Source: UBA1181 sp963619325
GTDB lineage: Bacteria; Bacteroidota; Bacteroidia; Bacteroidales; Paludibacteraceae
Assembly: GCA_963619325.1 (NCBI GenBank)
Contig: CAVEVQ010000010.1
Span: 3,170 to 67,169 of the forward strand
Length of the DNA stretch: 64,000 bases
Direction of reading: 5' to 3'
How positions within the stretch are numbered: position 1 is the first letter of the stretch; the number at the start of each line of letters is the position of its first letter. Below the pieces are notes generated by a model. It was not told the DNA's origin. It saw nothing but the letters and a program-made list of their open reading frames with translations, and made no database searches. A program made the position numbers and the translations under genes. Shown piece after piece: positions 48,201-50,930 of this stretch.

Positions 48201-49810
48201 ACCAATGGAGTACAGGATTGAAGAGCGACACTCTCACGACCTACCCTTCTGTGAGTCGAGACTACACACTGACAGGTAAGGACGAGTTCGGATGTTCTAC
48301 AACCATCACAATTCCAGTGGCAGTCCATCAAAAGCCAAGTTTCCAAGTCTACGGAGAAGACAGTATCTGTCGTGGCTACACCGCTGAGTTCTACGCTTCA
48401 GGAGATGCTCAGACATATTACTGGGGATTTGGAACCAATGTTACCGATGACGCCCGCAGTATGAATGACGAGATTGTAACAGAAACCATAGAGAAGAGCA
48501 TACCTATCTACGTCATGGCCGTTGACTCTAACAACTGTTCTACAATTGTTCAGAAACGTATCACTTTGAAACAAAGTCCATCAGTACTCCACACAGGAAA
48601 AGACGTTATCTGTCTGGGAGATACAGCAGAGCTCGTCGGACACGGAGCAAGCTCATACTATTGGACTTACAACGTCAGTGCCAAGAGTGACACAGCATAC
48701 GGAGACACGCTGCGATTCAAGCCAATTGGCAACACCCGTGTGACGCTCGTCGGTTTGTTAGGATCTTGTGAGACGTCTACAGACATTCAAGTTACCGCCA
48801 ACGCTTCACCGAGCGTGGCCATCCGCGGCGACAGTTCGGTATGTAAGGGCGACAACGCCGTACTCACCGCATTCGGAGCACAAGACTACGAGTGGAGCAA
48901 CGGCATCCTCGGAAGTTCGACCGTCTTAGAGGCGTTGGAGAAATCAACCACTATCAGCGTGAAAGGAACTTCATCCAACGGCTGTAGCTCAACCGCGGAA
49001 GTTGAAGTCGCAGTAAGCAACCGTCCAGAAGTTTGGTTGAAATTAACTGACATCACAGGTTGTCCTGGCACACCAACCACGATTAGCATGATCGCGGGAG
49101 GCGCACAAAACTTCCAATGGAGTTCAGAGCCTGTCAACCAAGAGATAGCAGGCAACACTGTCAACGAACTATCTGCCACAATCGATGAGTTAACCCATGT
49201 GATTGTAACAGGTTACGACGTATCAGGATGTTACACGACAGCCGACCTCTACGTCGACACGTTGACACACAAGCCAATACAATTCAGCGTGGAGCCATCC
49301 GTCATCTTAGAGGAGAACCCAATCATCACGATGAAGGGAATCTATCCTGACAACGCAGACTGGACTTGGGATACGGGAGACGGAATCGGAGAAGGTATCG
49401 AGGGAGTAGAAGCAACCTACAACTACCCTAACCCAGGCACACGCGACTCATTCGTCGTTACAGCGAACGTAATAGACGAGTTAGGATGTGAGTACACAGT
49501 AGACTCAACCATCTACGTATGGAAGATGTTCTGGATGCCGACGGCCTTCACACCAAACGAAGACGGCATTAACGATGTATTCCGCTTGAAAGGAACCCAA
49601 TTCCTCACAAAAGTCAAGTTGACCATCTACAACAGAATCGGAACTATCGTCTTCCAAACAGAAGACGTTAATGGCTACTGGGATGGTAAATATAACAACG
49701 AGAAATGTCCTGAAGGCATTTACGGATACACCGTAGATTGGGAATCAAATGGATTCCACGGAATCAACAAGAGCGGAACGAAGAAGGGATACATACAGTT
49801 GATACGATAG
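24290..49810 (+). CDS. Giant secreted Ig-like repeat adhesin with type B T9SS sorting domain (8,506 aa)
   Basis: One uninterrupted frame of 8,506 codons, roughly 0.9 MDa. Residues 1-30 are a signal peptide (HILILLFSGLFTLCASLSAAES). Residues about 36-600 form a jelly-roll-like region (MSFENGNFDNWTRY near the start, PWTTVSYDLRPYIGEEITFEVLNHDC later) split by a Cys/Trp-rich insert. From about 605 to 8325 there are about 91 Ig-like units of 70-100 residues, each with Cys early (often VCxG), a central Y-x-W and a second Cys near the end (often DxNGC), as in CHU_C-associated PKD/Ig_7 domains. A PKD-like unit (about 8335-8410) precedes the type B sorting domain (MPTAFTPNEDGINDVF, IYNRIGTIVFQT, CPEGIYGYTVDWE, 8415-8506). 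It should be exported by T9SS and shown on the cell surface, like SprB adhesins. No SprF/PorP partner gene follows. Strong promoter upstream, long inverted repeat downstream. Confidence 0.93.
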   Translation: MRKRIHKTMRHILILLFSGLFTLCASLSAAESNISTPNMSFENGNFDNWTRYYSYYGPTGYSTNYNGKFVYSNERLSPYSSSTVGATDVWTETHTTQINTNYGSFEVMSSASNDPNVACDNLTQVPTSSKYSVRIGSKDAAENDVANLGEATYPRAMAEKMQYKFTVDENSTLLTYKYAVVMTGANDNHEHNADKPPFAIYIIRGNDTICASTVVSNSNGLTKASTNQTTDGQCKKCNLKNYEPNDYTCTDNLTNVTGDNYQSYCSTCANKAKEVGFKCDDYKSFVVETKHDTCLKKTFTKNWSNGWYDTCLETDENGNCTKLGKNCKWDWRNGTYTCRNTISAEDKYKDETGKDVRFEYNSWWNQWQVWDVTATCSQYGTATHDTTIQICTKCSWYDAKDRYVEYGENNSAATNDSILKCSDADCAEHMQEATSVKCLQSYLTQSELSGTYYKPWTTVSYDLRPYIGEEITFEVLNHDCVEDFTTTGGGNTYHFFKASSHRTYGYFTAETKKFETVIKNCGDGTITLTAPEGFKNYSWSSGLSQNGTDKNIATIKATSVIEENEYSVTMSADETDKNLLGNVNGTNSSKSCTKATDKFTLVKDPIDTDINNDVACYNEVVFTDKSQIKKIKYNKYNTATGNFDMVDYKPDSILYEIWTYNYQGRDYETQGNPVTLELPSPSASEDTTYKVYRTLYTANDCQINDIVDITIKRRPEIIIDGDPTICYGEKKTITLTGEDAYLGSYENSFGNPYKYVWTDEAGNTQKDAGSSTEKKQTGEAATKLVISPTSTGSVYYYLNINSTETGSANTTRECVYTGEYNVTVYESPTLTLDVAKDAATGIRTKNICKGETAEFGATTNITGTFGWNTVCDTVRLKDTEKDASAHTFTTPVINDDVTYYYAVVTASDGACMMIDSVKFVTMESPELEIEGPTQVCSGADYEFKANGAEKSSSYVWTYGGGLTFQSPTLDLEFGSTFTAGSKTTLKLTGENENGCSSTTDTTIMVNKLPEPKVECALANGCTICEGEELKLKASGADYFEEWAGGVSPTYYGVSTDAAQKAEEIKNHVYMSDVPSTATQTYEVVGVDSFQYKNNDGDLLYTECKSTVDFSNFTITEAPKISIVDNNAIAGNVCEGEAVNLDASGAGSYYWSTSRDFSTTLSSVSKLKDTPATGLSSIKYYLKGFTGTNHTGCTWIDSTEITIHKAPTFTVSAEKGYICQNSSDVLTAKENDGATGDDAISTFEWTNGPQSATYTVTPDVTTTYYVTATNSNQCASAKKAVTVTVVNAPTLTFNGADRACENVEISLDASVDAPTGATYTDTYVWKYDNKQINTDETKTTASHTPSSTGTVYYELTAERSYTATIDGETKNATCQSTLRQGIQIDNAPSLAITGHEAGLCTGQKITLSASGAGTGKQYTWTVEGESGETVGATKEISTVGKEIYAPNPTQAIEVTVKADGDNNCTGTKTINVSTYALPVVATTPTATSVCENSEVNISVDKNNSYTCDGTAATYSWKLTDEDNNSIGDATGEDVSLSLSQTTTFTVVATDVHGCVSKAATAKATANKYPTIKTKSVPAAICQGLGIEIELEDETAKQISYEWSDAQTYTNGTAHTGSTYKFSVSAADLNLTDDINNYLVDLKLISNEGCETDTTYSFPVSTPPVIYITGSDNGCANTNVTLTAKGGTTGNYVWSTNEKTDVITPTLVTGDNKFKVQGADKNGCVGTSEEFTVTGNDSPTITLTASATDVCQNKSVTITPSSDKSGTTYTWEYATYTTDATGNKVLNDVKGYPCSDCNTNINPTITDNTAYIATGTSNDCQGKATIYISAKETPVITITADKPTLCPGEETTTLRAQNTNGNATVSGWKWDNSTVTTENFTTGTINASTSFKVVASTAENCDAEASITLDVYTKEAIGIDNGTGQVCEGSTIDLKAIGGSSNWKWTATNATISATDESATISNATSGSDITVTLSALDNHGCTTEPATSTVKVIAKPEIAVSATEKPCPGSNVTFTATEKSGDNTKMSSNGWTWYEGEISDANKKDVSSSTFQLTNVQENTTIIYNVTGTDINGCISDAVQKSVTVATKPNLDVTANKTTVCRNEKVSLSISSSETGEKTFTLPNGETKATNEAQITFDTTLTIAKTYTFTVTVKNESGCENTESVDITVNDIPKVTLTSADGKNSVCEGQSINLVATPSDASLSEFEWKHTTETDSKAAFTPTNTNKTASVRVKDGECYSDWATYNVSIIAKPTLSINGVSDVDKDATTANESICKGSSVTLTATGSESGNYQWLEGATGVGGGTNYTPTISKKTTFSVFGSNASGCYDTAWYVVDVKELPVFTPTIDPICTGNVATIELDNKVESFTVSWTSTSAQEVNVVGESDGVDSYTTTETFTNSTNFSIVGYANGCASEKKTASLTVNAKPDIQITCDPIDKAICQETGTATLTATGGVSTQYVWTLENTVIANGTDKATISNVNTAGSYTYKVVGENESGCQNETTIAITVNEKPTVSIKVEDGPICVGSSKELTAESTAGTYVWYNENGQQVGVGEKISPVFNSTTAVKYSVEATDNNGCKATATSDDITAQALPVATIENATVCSGTEAKVSIKGVKSVKWPTGTVNSDASGNNTYSFGNVTNSKSYDVIVYSGADGGGCSSEATVTVNVEELPTISISGETSVCSGANVSLTATATNCDITWNDLPSGLTATNGVVSGTITTAGTYNFSVTAKSTSTAKCEKTESVTLTVNALPTNTITVSNATENGGKNYICAGSTVELASGTAYSHYEWSIAGNSNVINTEEKATFSPTAETTYQLVATDANGCETAPVTQTIYVVYAPTFDFDAESYNVCEGTPATITVNNASSDAEFTWTTSGTYTKNGDNSITTEELTADATVTVLAKSTIVPTCTTEKSKIVSVNPSPVFTILGDAEVCAGVDLELSGSNSAYEYDWYEGDNTTAVATKSSTHTINKNTTTNETIIYTAVATDKSSKCQAKDSKTININARPQLEAFTSTAACEGVDVTFTATDKAGSVMSSQYEWFDENGIATGEKTQSITVSIAKGSNTSKKGSVISYSNGCASERVSYEVTPSANPKLTVSGTLLACSGDKPSSDIKVTADMTGLKYIWSEGTSQIQEITQTGTECPITVLGDNLKAITEDKTYTVEASIDGQCSATIEVPVKVVSKPTVSISLDTKDCPGETNTLSATEGNGYTYQWYEKEGNDYNNISGATNYQYIATKDKAGDYTYQVKVGLTQTVDGQSVTCYNETEASFTVQATPNITLTGGDQTVCKGQSVEIYADGGQSYTWTANSATVSTDAQYIFNADESVDITISGTNEYGCVGLTTAKVEVKENPVIDVTAEQICPNTEAKLKNNSGDDITITWAAGSYDQTSKIWTSDEKISAAKSYTLTGTKTYDLGNGESLSCTSDATVTANSFYPAPTAEIYVNNQQTNGQTYTVCQNVTELPVKAVLSGNSQYSTSWSSNKSEHSFASDNANETTLTLNSVAGTIQAVVTEGEHSCSTTIEQEIAFYGKESISITGSESVCAGENAEFTVSQGDAVSYTWTVKEGTEDVASSRITALDGGKTITVANVTKDITAYVVGQDVNECETNPSNKVTVTAKAKPSITIETDKANATTICSGEGIELTAISNSTARVQWNGQSEETGRSVYSIASLTAETTTEKTYSVSATDGECTTQSEVKVTINPLPKLILTEAYGFCDGESATFTVTDLYNSSNITYSWAEPDNDGNATTTFNAQTGNTYTATKKGIYSVKGKDNTTECTSEPVNSQTVVVYNKPKDLKIEFGVACVGKDVELTASSSTNNTTFEWYSKTSGASDFSALGTGEKQTVTATDNAVSYKIKGTGTYTLANGSTLACEALSDPVDVTGNAIPTFTIDKPSSVCYGNTVDISVSGNTDGTTFEWTQNNMVVLDGETTEATKQYTTGNLTTAETYSVIATLDGCSSDAQTITVEPKTKPVINNINVSTPICEGETVTLTADATATTYNWIINSAALAEKTQSVTYPSSGGLTTGTYNYSLTIENDGCVSETMDGQFTVNQKPSISLNGKTNYCPGETTDIAVTSNVASISWYSYDDDTKKDGSLISQGTSNTDKLQETLTEESKSYFYHLYISDGTCEADKVFEVTTYALPSIEGTGSATICYGSEVQLRAKGGNETDDVTIDGLTGKVGTDENAGYTVFTDEPTTDTNYNVTVTSADGCSATDVWAVTVAPLPDVMINNKIDGSEAICQGETPVTLTASSSTTGVSYKWSTGATDAATSVSPDASTTYTVTATYEPVTSTFCEGTTEYTVNVNPIPVVEFDGDKIACSGSTATFRIKDPVSNYTYTWADGYTGGTERTTDALTAAKTYSVTATDNTTGCTSQVATHTISVVENPTVTLSQSSASVCNGGTLPDVSITNAGMKSYYWTNQGEENRISTEATLSGITVEADKKYEAYVETADGCIGKADLEVKVLSLPSVTISGDNYVCDQSKATINASAVDGVAPYSFIWTTDDQDLTFSGDVANASQVSTSKLTQAGGKNGNGFYTVYAKATDANGCFSKNKAEHTISVAQTPTLATNVDQASVCAGSDVTLSASGAGANATYTWYKKGATEADDKELANSAKTTVTITEDAEFYVKATTSLGCEVTSSPIAVTTKSAPTIDNINDMSICEGSSTEITIKTTPTTATISVDGIGAEKDANNANKYKFTPNGSTEYTITAKENGCTSEKTFTITTNTLPVVQINNYVEGGRTALCYDKNNQFTLTATSSNTAKSYQWYVVDGTDETVINDANEQFYNAPTTKSTDYKVKFTDNNGCEGTSIYSIVVNALPEFKLEPVAEAVCTDGSTTINVVASNYAQNYEWPAELGLTNTVRSAMVTLSGNAGTTKTYSVKATDGNGCTYTATTSIYEVANPTFDLKAENICDGGNVVLTATAPTANNLTYTWGIEGSAQSSVNGDNTTVTFTETSTQVASMAPKEYEVAGSWTKTYNSKDYTCTTKNKTYVKVNELPSVSISGASLVCAEDDKKVTLTASGTNLTTYEWQKGDSYSKDKSAENANTTENTFEVTPDVGQDGESTTTYYTVRVTDGNGCQNTATTSILRVGKTNIEIPEEYIGVCMGSDATLNSGISGTNYTFAWTKDGSSMSSENGNSLSIANVTTDATYAVKATASYVSNQQTKYCEATKTFNVESKDVPTLSFSGDGSVCYNNPTPLVVNATNADYLVWEGKSTNIKDNEGNDDNINESEITFAPKELITEQTQFGFTAYKNYVISRDGTSTTNVQNLTCTATGQATASPRNLPTIAVEDVRTCINSEKTLKATATSAESGITFNYDWKVPGEGTWNAGTESKTITPTVKGEYEYKVRVTDSYNCADSAAIILTVDTLPTFTLSGDIAECKGNTVTISASNKSLEYDWTNSGNYNPNISNRYTVTDALTIEVKAKDGNGCLSAPVSHSVEALSNPEISIDATTPCYNQSATLTVTDNVTEGVNTYSWNKSSVTKIREGVFTTDNLKDASTYTVTATKIYADHNNKSCVAKEEVDVSVNALPVISISADESYCNGTENITITANGGQAYEWSTNEIAEPNTDLTETNTYNIAGPLTTEMNIYVWGQDANGCKSSAETNIQVNDNPKFHISGDTVVCLGGTTKVKAVAENGGMDFTWTVDGSSTTSDEYTFNDITKDVKVSVMAKNANGCTTTYEFTVKAVNAPTITADNFDKTICKGSTAQLEINDIQATDNGNAATIAWKDAAGRTIAGANTTRYTTPAVNNSNTKYTVEASYAYSQYETETVTCPTTATFTINVNDLPYITISGDESVCEGENATLTASATGTGTNQTYQWFVKTATGINNLSNNATSTRNPINETGAYDATTRTVTYYVIVSDEHLGSTACEDTAWQNVKVKELPTFELSTADSKTTVCQGDAVTIKADKPSLLYDWNGAGYQNTTTYELNVNAETHLTVKAMDQATSCEGSATIDLYTKPYPIIEFENVPTVCADQESKTINISSSKKDQYVWKWQLDNKNGDVKSTTSSCETGLLKDNQDIYVTATLNECTSDTTITIQVNRLPEISIEEGSNISVCSGSDLVLHAEGGIAYVWKEYDANQYKASSELQTTNIINSEKIKVWGKDNNGCENSAEIEISVNPLPTFDVNYNKGYCVGSQAILEATSTEGLSYVWSYKKDFSSESIVSRAQVFRPIITKDTTFYVKGTNNNGCTAEGYKTVALKAYQYPDIELSAPASVCKGSEATLEVKNNGVAATYAWSGIDKTNATITVNVAKNTKFTVTATSVEGGCKTLKDAVVGVLQLPTIIAEDAKVCEGNNGTIGARSNSTIAEWYWMDASGTTILQEKNANGNKYTTTEAGGITSETHYIAKGIDAQGCEGSVVVKISNYENPKFTIATNSPVCNGSDIKLTASNRTLSYDWNDGDGYKSDWSFSETADATKTYAREVIGKSAEGCTTKISVPSITIQTLPVFELEMKNDLGTTGEYVCLGGDMTITSNVADYTYSWSTSDKTYTETSNKMTFENVQGQTFVSVTAKESLKGDEYCATTIEKTIKVWSLPDIKIESEKSEICLDSSVTLTAKGGVSGKYVWLNPAGEKTDNVKVTPSVKFAADEAGRNLTYEVQGTDENGCVNTATTDLMVYNRPTLTIPAVEPVCRGTEATIQANGSANNYTWYVKGSEKVIGTSDLITPKVTPASGENSVTYTVRAEDMNTCVNFGEVTVNVKEYPTLTYKTTSPTGKDSICKGLPQSIKIQMEGADTWEWTDEDNTNSFREFSSLNAQKRITVRGTTAGCTTDTTIEIGIWTLPDFSLDGVSNICNNSVLTITAKAISDKDKYTYEWIGKNHTGDSYTETVKTASTFTYTVKATDANKCYATQSHTVKVNALPTVTITDRTPVVCEGDATTAEATGAIDYAWYTAENISGPWVADGTGDITNLTVNAPVYLRVIGTDINGCENRDSILVSTKPYPVITVEEAPAAVCYDENATIKVSGADTYTWDKDDETVTIETSTSGNKHISAITEKLTGDRAFKVTGTTNGCATDKTINVSVWSLPSISISSVKSNNEICEKESILLNAAGGETGKYVWNISGNTTVIGTEDSYTAAPTTVGTTTYQVHGEDIHGCKNQSEFDVVVNELPDIEIEGEDAVCMKEQVTLKAISSVGIRNYNWSSGETDQTITATITNGKTFQVEVEDYNGCKNIAKKAVAAKSIPSLAAALPKYICNGDEAEVVLSGAEKYYTTENELISNGKMTISPSKDTTFTIVAYVGECSQTKDISLQVFENPTVWISASADAICKGASATLTANGATQYEWIGESITNTKRTVSPLETTQYTVYGTDDNGCHGTSEPYTLKVNTAPEFTVEATSDYVCEGSYDTLFVKYDKTVDGHATSFTWTNTGELKDSIFPAIYETVNYMVIGRNDYGCEATRMKLITKKDYPTLSFESSNDVICEGTDVTITAISNATDYKWQDGTTGNEYEITNIDAGKTLTAYATLNGCTTTDQFVVNVNPKPYVWITGSRDTCTYSEITLSAKGASTYKWSNGKSGESISVFYKNEPGTYQYSVVGTDINGCSFETEPYEVTVHSAPKVIISGSTEVCNGTSAQLTASGANTYIWTAGYNSSDATIYPTITERTYFFVTGKDIYGCEGSANKWVNVIEYPTLAYEAPAQVCKGEPAKFTITGANKYFYNGETIEGKTFTYTDVPENTTTYTIVGDKSGCQSSIRFMVDVLQHPTVWISGTNTICKESSTLLTASGALTYVWTSDKTGKTAISTAESYNAHPTEMTTYTVVGTDANKCSSTQTYTVNVDSLPKFEIDGPTQACEGNTITLAIKNGDALKYSWSNGASGETVTPIINKSTVFTVEATGSNNCTAKKTHTVRSYAYPTLSYSAPAQACAKTPVQIIVTGADSYNWANDPKNHTGRMTDYPEGTTVYNVEGVSNNCATNLSISVDVLQNPTVSYQGNTSICRGTKMELVAYGAKEYQWSTGLKSDTLTTYPSVSRDYTLTGKDEFGCSTTITIPVAVHQKPSFQVYGEDSICRGYTAEFYASGDAQTYYWGFGTNVTDDARSMNDEIVTETIEKSIPIYVMAVDSNNCSTIVQKRITLKQSPSVLHTGKDVICLGDTAELVGHGASSYYWTYNVSAKSDTAYGDTLRFKPIGNTRVTLVGLLGSCETSTDIQVTANASPSVAIRGDSSVCKGDNAVLTAFGAQDYEWSNGILGSSTVLEALEKSTTISVKGTSSNGCSSTAEVEVAVSNRPEVWLKLTDITGCPGTPTTISMIAGGAQNFQWSSEPVNQEIAGNTVNELSATIDELTHVIVTGYDVSGCYTTADLYVDTLTHKPIQFSVEPSVILEENPIITMKGIYPDNADWTWDTGDGIGEGIEGVEATYNYPNPGTRDSFVVTANVIDELGCEYTVDSTIYVWKMFWMPTAFTPNEDGINDVFRLKGTQFLTKVKLTIYNRIGTIVFQTEDVNGYWDGKYNNEKCPEGIYGYTVDWESNGFHGINKSGTKKGYIQLIR
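24984..25620 (+). other. Cys/Trp-rich insert inside the N-terminal domain of the giant protein
   Basis: This part of the giant gene encodes about 210 residues with around two dozen cysteines, many as CxxC or singly spaced (CKKC, CSTC, CTKCSW), plus many tryptophans (CKWDWRNG, WWNQWQVWDV). It interrupts the jelly-roll-like region, whose sequence resumes at YYKPWTTVSYDL. The pattern suggests a metal-binding or disulfide-rich module. I recognise no family. Confidence 0.6.
26110..49270 (+). repeat. Array of about 91 diverged Ig-like repeat units
   Basis: Counting the early-Cys motif by eye gives about 91 units of mostly 230-300 bases. Linkers have the form hydrophobic-x-Pro-x-hydrophobic (LPTV, NPKF, YPTL). 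At DNA level the units are diverged, but the coding of Asn-Gly-Cys as AACGGATGT recurs in many units. From unit about 50 on, and most clearly after 42.2 kb, units fall into a period of three. Confidence 0.85.
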
Positions 49811-49830
49811 AAGGCTGATTTAATAATTAG

Positions 49831-49878
49831 TATAATTAAGTCCGATGACAAGGAAATTTGTCATCGGACTTAATTATA
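49831..49878 (+). terminator. Long inverted repeat ending the giant gene's transcript
   Basis: A perfect 21-base inverted repeat: arms 49831-49851 and 49858-49878 around the loop GGAAAT, 20 bases after the stop codon. The core of the stem is TCCGATGACAA. No T-run follows the A/T-rich outer end, so this may act as a stabilising 3' hairpin as much as a classical terminator. Confidence 0.7.
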
Positions 49879-50024
49879 AAATCAGTTTATATGACATGAC
49901 ACGTATCAATCCAAGGAAATCTTCAGTCATCTCTTTACAAAAAATTTTAAAGATGCCTCTTTCCACTTATTATCCACTTTACACAATCTTCCAAAAATTA
50001 TAGATTTTCCATAGTAAAAAACTT

Positions 50025-50032
50025 TAATTTTG
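50025..50032 (+). promoter_or_regulatory. -7 promoter box for the ttcA-like gene
   Basis: TAATTTTG fits TAnnTTTG, 24 bases before ATG 50057. The -33 element is weak. It excludes an upstream in-frame Met at 50030 as start. Confidence 0.5.
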
Positions 50033-50056
50033 AGAATCATTTTGATCTATATCCTT

Positions 50057-50788
50057 ATGGAACTTCAAGACAAAATATTTCAAAAGATCAGAAAAGCGAT
50101 AGACAGGTTCGGCCTCATTGAGGAAGGCGACAAAATTCTTATTGGACTATCAGGAGGCAAGGATTCACTCGCTTTGGTGGAGTTTCTCGCTCGTAAACGT
50201 AGAGCTCGCCACCCGAACTTCACCCTTTTAGCAGTCCATATCTCGATGGGCAATATCCCCTATCAGGCAGACATTGACTACTTACGAGACTATTGTCAAA
50301 CGTTCGATGTGGAATTTATTCACGACATCACGTCATTTGACCCGTCGACCGACACAAGGAACACACCCTGTTTTCTCTGCTCATGGACTCGAAGAAAGCG
50401 TATGTTTAACTTAGCTAAAGAATTGAATTGCAACAAAATAGCACTCGGGCACCATTTAGACGACATGCTACATACGCTACTGATGAACCTCACCTTTCAA
50501 GGTTCATTCAGCACAATGCCACCTCTCTTGCAGATGAACAAATTCGAGATGAAGATCATCCGTCCACTATGCCTCGTTGAGGAGGAGAACCTCATTGAGT
50601 TCGCACAAATGCGAGGATTCAGAAAGCAGAAAGAAAACTGTCCTTATGAGACAGACTCGCAGCGCACCACCGTCAACGAGGTGCTTCAAAAAATGACAGA
50701 ACTCAATCCAAATGCCAAGAGCAGCCTGCTCCGTGCCATGATGAACGTACAAGAAGACTATCTGCCGAAAGAGGTTTCAAAAAAATAA
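50057..50788 (+). CDS. ttcA: tRNA 2-thiocytidine synthetase-like PP-loop ATPase
   Basis: 243 residues from ATG 50057, chosen over a start 27 bases upstream because that one overlaps the -7 promoter box. The PP-loop is SGGKDS at 32-37. Cysteines C105 and C108 (PCFLC) and C195 (ENCPYE) fit the three that hold the 4Fe-4S cluster of TtcA, and GHHLDD (131-136) is the conserved ATPase motif. TtcA thiolates cytidine 32 in certain tRNAs. Size is a little shorter than the E. coli protein (about 310), as is common for this branch. It lies between the giant gene and carAB, with no link in function evident. A different PP-loop sulfurtransferase target is possible. Confidence 0.85.
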   Translation: MELQDKIFQKIRKAIDRFGLIEEGDKILIGLSGGKDSLALVEFLARKRRARHPNFTLLAVHISMGNIPYQADIDYLRDYCQTFDVEFIHDITSFDPSTDTRNTPCFLCSWTRRKRMFNLAKELNCNKIALGHHLDDMLHTLLMNLTFQGSFSTMPPLLQMNKFEMKIIRPLCLVEEENLIEFAQMRGFRKQKENCPYETDSQRTTVNEVLQKMTELNPNAKSSLLRAMMNVQEDYLPKEVSKK

Positions 50789-50899
50789 CCTTTCCGCTCC
50801 AAAGTACTAATTCAATCGTTTTTACACATATATCAACAAGCAAAGCACCTCCATTTCATTTTTAATGAAAAATCATTTTCTCATTAAGGGAATATTTCC

Positions 50900-50907
50900 G
50901 AAATTTG
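50900..50907 (+). promoter_or_regulatory. Possible -7 box for the carAB fusion gene
   Basis: GAAATTTG followed by CA, one mismatch from TAnnTTTG, 23 bases before ATG 50931; a TTTC lies where -33 is expected. It argues against a start at 50865. Confidence 0.4.
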
Positions 50908-50930
50908 CACGAATTATAAATAACTTGAAT

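Noticed and set aside
24592..49179. Many antisense frames of 60-135 codons inside the giant gene
   Set aside because: They follow from the repetitive, Thr- and Ala-rich codon pattern of the sense strand; their translations are low-complexity mirrors and have no start signals.
26110..49270. CRISPR or satellite-type DNA repeat
   Set aside because: The periodicity is of protein domains in one open frame; units vary in length and sequence and lack identical spaced repeats.
50865..50930. Earlier start for the carAB fusion
   Set aside because: The extra 22 residues precede the small-subunit domain, are not expected in CarA and overlap the probable -7 promoter box.
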